Shown: piece after piece, positions 9,534-13,522 of the stretch
Numbering within the stretch: the first letter of the stretch is position 1
Layout: every line of letters begins with the position of its first letter
Assembly (NCBI GenBank): GCA_027577415.1
Contig: JANBQS010000687.1
Coordinates: forward strand, 1 to 13,522
Source of the DNA: Coemansia sp. RSA 922
Taxonomy: Eukaryota; Kickxellomycota; Kickxellomycetes; Kickxellales; Kickxellaceae
Length of the DNA stretch: 13,522 nucleotides
Direction of reading: 5' to 3'
Position numbers and translations under genes: made by a program
The notes under the pieces: generated by a model
Seen by the model: the letters and a program-made list of their open reading frames with translations, nothing else
Databases searched by the model: none
Told to the model about the DNA's origin: nothing

Positions 9534-9959
9534 CTAAAAACACCATCTAGATTAGACGGCAGTATGTTTTTTTAGATGCAACACCTCTCCCCAAGTTTTA
9601 TAGCATCCCCCCTCCCAGATACTTGTTGAGTGGTATGGTAGCAGTGGAGGTAGGATCTCTCGCAGTTGACTTTTGATTGTTATTGTTAGTGACCTAGCGA
9701 GTTTCAGAGATATCTTGGATGATGCCAAAATTGAGGCTCCAGCTGGTGTTGCTGCGTGCTTAGTATTGCTATTTACACCTGACCTGGATCCTGCAGATAG
9801 CGTGTAGCCAGACAAAAAAATGTGGCGGCAATGGCTGCAGCTGCAGGTGATTATTTCAAGAGAATATTCCATCCACCTCGATCATTGTCATCACCCCAGT
9901 TGTTGCCCACGCTAATGACATTTCCCCATATATAATTGAAAAACTCCCATCCAGAGCCG
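9534..9959 (-). pseudogene. Truncated, decayed copy of the SCY1-like gene 3' end
   Basis: Two out-of-phase pieces match the C-terminus of the intact gene at 11345-13522. Piece one (9866-9958) encodes a 31-residue block starting GSGWEF that aligns without gaps to the intact Trp/Asp-rich block, with 17 identities and all four Trp kept. It is flanked in frame by TGA (9982-9980) and TAA (9853-9851). Piece two, in another frame (about 9552-9850), keeps SGYTLSAGSRSG and AATPAGASILASSK, matching SSYTPAAGPKSG and IAAPAGSMPVAPK of the intact protein. The stop region (TAG near 9534) aligns too. The kinase and HEAT parts are absent. It arose with the segmental duplication and is not expected to be functional. 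Confidence 0.85.
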
Positions 9960-10479
9960 TACAGTATATTATAGGAGTATCAAAGTGGCTTAAACTGGGC
10001 CAGCCATGAGGACGCAGTCTAGGATATCTCACCAGAGACACGAAGCCAAGTGCCATTTATCATGTTCATTTAGTCTTTATTCTTGTTCTGCCCTAATTTA
10101 ATGTTTGGAAAATAGTGAAATATAAAGGTTGTAAACGAAATAATACAATTAAATTGAAACAAGCTGTTTCATGGCGGTAGCGAGTATTGTTGATCAATGC
10201 CAACTCTATTTAAGCATATGGATAGTAGTTTTGAAAATAGCCTGTGGCTGGTTCCCAGTGCGTTGAATTGGCGCCTCTTAGTGTTTGAATTAGCCAGATC
10301 AGGACAACCCAGATCAGGAGATCCGTATTGAGTAAGCAAACAGCAACACAAGCTCAGATATCTACCATCCTCCGTATTTATCTTTTTCTCTTCCTTGTCA
10401 CTTTACGCGGTTTACTCTTTTACCTGCCAAGTCAACATATACAGGTTTACTCACTTGGGCGGCCCAGAAGTGTAGATAG
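9960..10479. other. Spacer between the two duplicated blocks
   Basis: No gene is recognised; short frames here lack protein-like features. It contains an 11-base direct repeat, CCAGATCAGGA, at 10294-10304 and 10309-10319. It may include older remains of the SCY1-like copy that I cannot align by eye, or unrelated DNA brought in at the duplication junction. Confidence 0.45.
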
Positions 10480-10794
10480 AGTCCAACACCAAATAAGTCT
10501 TTAGTCCAAAAAATAAAACCTGGTTCATATTTAATACTAGTTTTATATAGCATATGAAAGGAGGAGTATATCGGATTTGTGATAGTGGTGTTACCAACAA
10601 TTTATATGATCTCTGATTGGAGAGACAGAGAAACATCGGAATTCCTATACATATAAATATGGCTGTTGCAAAATTACTTTGAATAAATATAGGGTATAAT
10701 TGTATTATAATTGTCGAAACAAGTAATACGTGAAAAATATAATAGAATAAAAACTGCATTCGAAAAAAAAAAAACAAACCGGCATTAGTACTGC

Positions 10795-10956
10795 TTAACG
10801 GCGATTGCCACCAGCGCCAAGTCCAACACCGACACCGACGCCCAGGCCCAGGCCACCGTGGTGGTCGCCACTTCCGCTTCCAAAGCTGCGCTTGTCGATA
10901 GGATTGGCAATCGCGGTAGCGACAAGGGCGAGCAGGGCAAATACGTAGAGCTGCAT
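10795..10956 (-). CDS. Small secreted peptide 4 with Kex2-type site and Gly-rich tail
   Basis: A 53-aa sister of peptide 3. The signal peptide MQLYVFALLALVATAIA is identical in protein; the propeptide is NPIDKR, again ending in a dibasic Kex2-type site. The predicted 30-aa mature part starts SFGSGSGDHH, then the same tail GGLGLGVGVGVGLGAGGNRR. Relative to peptide 3 it has three extra codons just after the dibasic site; amino-acid changes fall only in that linker, while the signal and tail differ only by synonymous changes. The gene lies 388 bases downstream of the SCY1-like stop, on the same strand, with its own TATA box. The product is probably secreted; its function is unknown. Confidence 0.88.
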   Translation of the reverse strand: MQLYVFALLALVATAIANPIDKRSFGSGSGDHHGGLGLGVGVGVGLGAGGNRR

Positions 10957-11061
10957 GTTAACGAGTAGTATAAGAGTCAGAAAGAGAGCTTGAGTGGGCT
11001 AGGTTGAGAGCAAATGGGGTATGAGATAGCCAAATACCAGAACAGTCGCCAAACGGTGTTT

Positions 11062-11071
11062 CTTTATATAC
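11062..11071 (-). promoter_or_regulatory. TATA box of small-peptide gene 4
   Basis: GTATATAAAG on the minus strand, 106 bases upstream of the ATG at 10956, the same word and spacing as for gene 3. An overlapping + strand frame (11014-11265) is a shadow of this promoter region. Confidence 0.75.
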
Positions 11072-11344
11072 CCATGAGTGGAACACTCCATATTGCCTAT
11101 GTCGTAGCATGGGAGCTGTGCTCGACACAACTCAACAACAAACTTGTCTTCAAGCAAAATGTTCGACTTGAAGAAAGAAAGGCAGGATATCGTTTACACT
11201 ATGAGCTTTTGTCACAGGTCGTAAGCCCCTCGGAGAGCCACAAATGCTGCACAAAACACTCGTAGCCCTCGGGACATACACGAGTTGTTGCTATTGTCTA
11301 GCCAAGTTCACGTTGCTACTTCTAGCCATCATTGTTTGAACACC

Positions 11345-13522
11345 CTAAAAAAAGTCATCTAAATTCGACGGCGGTGTGTTTTTAGATGCACTGCCTCCCC
11401 CAAGCTTCATAGCCCCTAGGCCCTTGCGGCGCGGCGCGGTAGTAGTGGAGCCAGGTTCTCCTGTCGCTGGCTTACGAGTAATATTAGCCGTTGATCCGGC
11501 CAGTTTTTGAAAAGTCTTTGGTGCTACTGGCATGGAGCCAGCTGGTGCTGCAATAGGCTGCAGTAGTGTCTGCTGCCGCGTACCCGACATTGTCATTCCA
11601 CCCGACTTGGGTCCAGCAGCTGGTGTGTAGCTAGACGAAGAGGTTGTGGCGGCTGTGGCGGCAATTGATGCAGGCGTGGATGCCTCTGTAGAAAGGGCAT
11701 GGGCGTTCCATCCATCTTCGTCGTCGTTGTCATTCCAGCCGTCACCCACGGGGTCATCATTCCCCCAAGCATCATCGTTAAACTCCCATCCACTGCCGCT
11801 GGTGCCCAAAGTAGCCGCTGCAGGTTTAGGCAATGCGGCAGATGCAGATACCTTGTTCTTCTCGGGCTCAGATACCTTGGCAGCGATGGTGGTGGATAGC
11901 GGTTGCTGCTGGCCAATTGGCAACGACGATGACGCTAGTGAGAGCGCGCCACTGAATGTACTCGAAAGCGAGGAGACGGCCCATCCTCCCCACGTGTCTG
12001 ATGCGGCCATGCTAGCAGCGGCCTCTGCTTGCGCATTTCCACTAGCCTGACCTGCAGCGACAGTCGTCGACGCATTCGAGGGAGCTACAACCTTTTTCGC
12101 CATTGTATCTGGCAATGTCTGCGAATAAGCCTCTACGCGGCTGACCATAGCATTTAAGCACTTTAGCGCTGCCATACGCACTGGCTTCTCTCCATCGATT
12201 AGCAATGGAGAGAGACAGGGTATGACGCGACGCGCAATCTCTGCTGCCTCCCACTTGGATGCACAAGCGGTAGACACGGCCAGCGAGGCTGAGCGTACGG
12301 GTGGGAACGGGTCACGGAGAGCTTGCAATAGTGCTGGACATATGACATAGCGGTGAGAAGATTCGGACACGCCGTCGCCATCGAGATCCAGAACGCCCTC
12401 CTTGGCTGTGCACAGTTTGCCTATGCAAATAAGCGTGTTAGTACGAATGCCAGGCTCAGGGTCAGCCACCAGACGCACCAATTGCTTGACCAAATCGGAG
12501 TTGAGCGTCTTTTGTCCTAGTTTGGGCGCGATTGCTAACGAGGCCTTGACGGTGGCCTCGCGAATGGCTGGTGCGGTATCGAGGAATCCAGTGACAAAAT
12601 TAGGAAATACTCGCTTGGAGACTACCGTCGATGGAATCGCCTGTATGAAACTGTCCATGTACTCGAGCAAGCTGAAGCGCAGCGCGCGGTCGTTTGAGCT
12701 AAACAGCTGGACAATCGCCGGAGTCACCAAGTCATTGTACTCTTGCTCATCTAGACCCTTGCCGATCTGAATAATGCCACTGAGCACCTTTGCATCCCCG
12801 CCGCCAAACTCCATTAGCTTTAAAAGCTCGGGCAAGATCTTGTACTTTGAGAACGCTTGCGGAAAGCCGGGAATTAGTGCGTCGAGCCCCGAGAAAAACG
12901 CCGCCTTTTCGTCCTCTTCCTTGACGGCAATGTTTTCGAGAAATATACTGGCCTTTATAAACTCCGAGTCCAAGAATCCGCCCTGGCGCGATGCCGTCTG
13001 CAAGAAGTCGCTGGGCGACATGCGGCGGCGCAGGTCTGGTATTAGCAGTCGTTGGCAGAGTGCCCAGAGTGGAGCCGGAATCTGGCCCTGCGTTTGAAGC
13101 TGCGATGCAGACCGCAGTCCACCGTTGTACACCTCAGATACCAGGCACGCCAGGTACCAACCGTCGACAGCGCCGGGTTTGGCCTTTTCAACAACGTCCC
13201 ATTTCTGGCCCTCAAGTTCGGGCGCCATGCGAGCCGAATATCCCGGTATTACGCCCGTGTAGTAACGATATGCTTGCTGTTGCTGGCTGTTGCTACCGCC
13301 AGTGGCAGTGGCTGATGTTGGCGAGTCTACGAGCTCCAGCCCGCCCAGCTTCCACTCGCCAGCCTTGGTGACAAACACTGAGGCTGCTGACAAGTTTGCG
13401 TGGATCAATTTGCAGTCCTCGTTGATAAATCGCATCGTCTCTGCAATTTTGTACAGCCCCCACTGCCTCAGCTCTTCGCTCTTGTCGACATCCAAGGCTT
13501 GTGTCAGCGGTGTCACTGGCTC
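11345..13522 (-). CDS. SCY1-like pseudokinase (SCYL1/Cex1 family), N-terminus off the window
   Basis: The SCYL1/Cex1 family are cytoplasmic pseudokinases linked to COPI/Golgi trafficking and tRNA export. The visible 725 residues start inside the kinase fold at EPVTPL and remain open to the right edge, so roughly the first hundred residues are missing. The catalytic loop HRD is replaced by HAN (HANLSAASVFV) and DFG by GGLE (AGEWKLGGLELV), as in SCYL1, so no catalysis is expected. After the kinase lobe (to about residue 190) come HEAT-type helical repeats (about 200-470: LSGIIQIGKGL, FPNFVTGFL, LVRLVADPEPGIRTNTL). Then GGWAVSSLSSTFSG (about 511), a Trp/Asp-rich block (about 576-606) and a low-complexity tail ending in NLDDFF, TAG at 11347-11345. 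No intron is seen. It lies upstream of peptide gene 4 on the same strand, and its 3' end is duplicated at 9534-9959. Confidence 0.95.
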   Translation of the reverse strand, partial: EPVTPLTQALDVDKSEELRQWGLYKIAETMRFINEDCKLIHANLSAASVFVTKAGEWKLGGLELVDSPTSATATGGSNSQQQQAYRYYTGVIPGYSARMAPELEGQKWDVVEKAKPGAVDGWYLACLVSEVYNGGLRSASQLQTQGQIPAPLWALCQRLLIPDLRRRMSPSDFLQTASRQGGFLDSEFIKASIFLENIAVKEEDEKAAFFSGLDALIPGFPQAFSKYKILPELLKLMEFGGGDAKVLSGIIQIGKGLDEQEYNDLVTPAIVQLFSSNDRALRFSLLEYMDSFIQAIPSTVVSKRVFPNFVTGFLDTAPAIREATVKASLAIAPKLGQKTLNSDLVKQLVRLVADPEPGIRTNTLICIGKLCTAKEGVLDLDGDGVSESSHRYVICPALLQALRDPFPPVRSASLAVSTACASKWEAAEIARRVIPCLSPLLIDGEKPVRMAALKCLNAMVSRVEAYSQTLPDTMAKKVVAPSNASTTVAAGQASGNAQAEAAASMAASDTWGGWAVSSLSSTFSGALSLASSSLPIGQQQPLSTTIAAKVSEPEKNKVSASAALPKPAAATLGTSGSGWEFNDDAWGNDDPVGDGWNDNDDEDGWNAHALSTEASTPASIAATAATTSSSSYTPAAGPKSGGMTMSGTRQQTLLQPIAAPAGSMPVAPKTFQKLAGSTANITRKPATGEPGSTTTAPRRKGLGAMKLGGGSASKNTPPSNLDDFF

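Larger units (their letters stand above)
8715..9959 (-). repeat. Left copy of a direct segmental duplication
   Basis: Matches 10480-11797 in the same orientation. It starts near GAGTCCAACATCAAAT (right: GAGTCCAACACCAAAT) and ends near the CTCCCATCCA motif of the SCY1-like gene. Content in minus-strand order is the decayed SCY1-like 3' end, promoter, peptide gene 3 and its 3' flank. Identity is uneven: very high over the peptide gene and its promoter, and much lower with indels in the 3' flank and the SCY1-like part. Confidence 0.85.
10480..11797 (-). repeat. Right copy of the direct segmental duplication
   Basis: Counterpart of 8715-9959, but here the SCY1-like part (11345 onward) is continuous with an intact gene that extends beyond the block. 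The intact copy is therefore the likely source, and the left block a truncated daughter. It carries peptide gene 4 and its promoter. Confidence 0.85.

Noticed and set aside
9856..10056. 66-codon minus-strand open frame over the SCY1-like relic
   Set aside because: It is out of phase with the piece that matches the intact protein, so it is a by-product of the pseudogene.
10294..10319. Two CCAGATCAGGA direct repeats as a CRISPR or regulatory array
   Set aside because: Only two units, too few for an array and plausible by chance.
11014..11265. 83-codon + strand open frame
   Set aside because: It lies across the promoter of peptide gene 4 on the other strand; the matching left-copy region does not preserve it as a gene.

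Overview
The window looks like nuclear DNA from an early-diverging fungus. It has long intron-less genes, GC-rich third codon positions in the two large genes (about 70% in short stretches counted by hand), serine- and histidine-rich low-complexity tails, and fungal-type secreted peptides. A Kickxellomycotina-like (Zoopagomycota) source is my guess from the style of the genes, not something a marker here proves.

Layout. 1-888 holds a long open frame on the + strand that runs off the left edge; I cannot name it, and the opposite strand offers a competing, spliced and damaged-looking alternative. 889-1852 is intergenic and contains the upstream region of the next gene. 1853-7360 (+) is a complete single-exon CHD1-type chromatin remodeller of 1835 aa, preceded by a five-codon upstream ORF whose stop overlaps the CHD1 start (TAATG). 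7470-10956 carries four very small secreted-peptide genes, all on the minus strand, with related signal peptides (MQL-type) and glycine-rich mature parts. 11345-13522 (-) is a SCY1-like (SCYL1/Cex1 family) pseudokinase with HEAT repeats; its N-terminal part lies beyond the right edge.

The most interesting part is 8715-11797. A block of about 1.25-1.3 kb, made of one small-peptide gene, its promoter and the 3' end of the SCY1-like gene, occurs twice in direct orientation. In the left copy the SCY1-like part is a decayed pseudogene with stops and a frameshift. The peptide gene and its TATA promoter remain about 90% identical between copies. The two encoded peptides have a signal peptide, a short propeptide ending in a dibasic (KR/RR) Kex2-type site, and an identical Gly-Leu/Gly-Val tail. 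This suggests a locally expanding secreted-peptide family that is kept while its hitch-hiking neighbour decays. I know of no described family that it matches.

The two large genes are housekeeping genes (chromatin remodelling; tRNA export/COPI-linked trafficking) with no evident functional tie to the peptide cluster between them.
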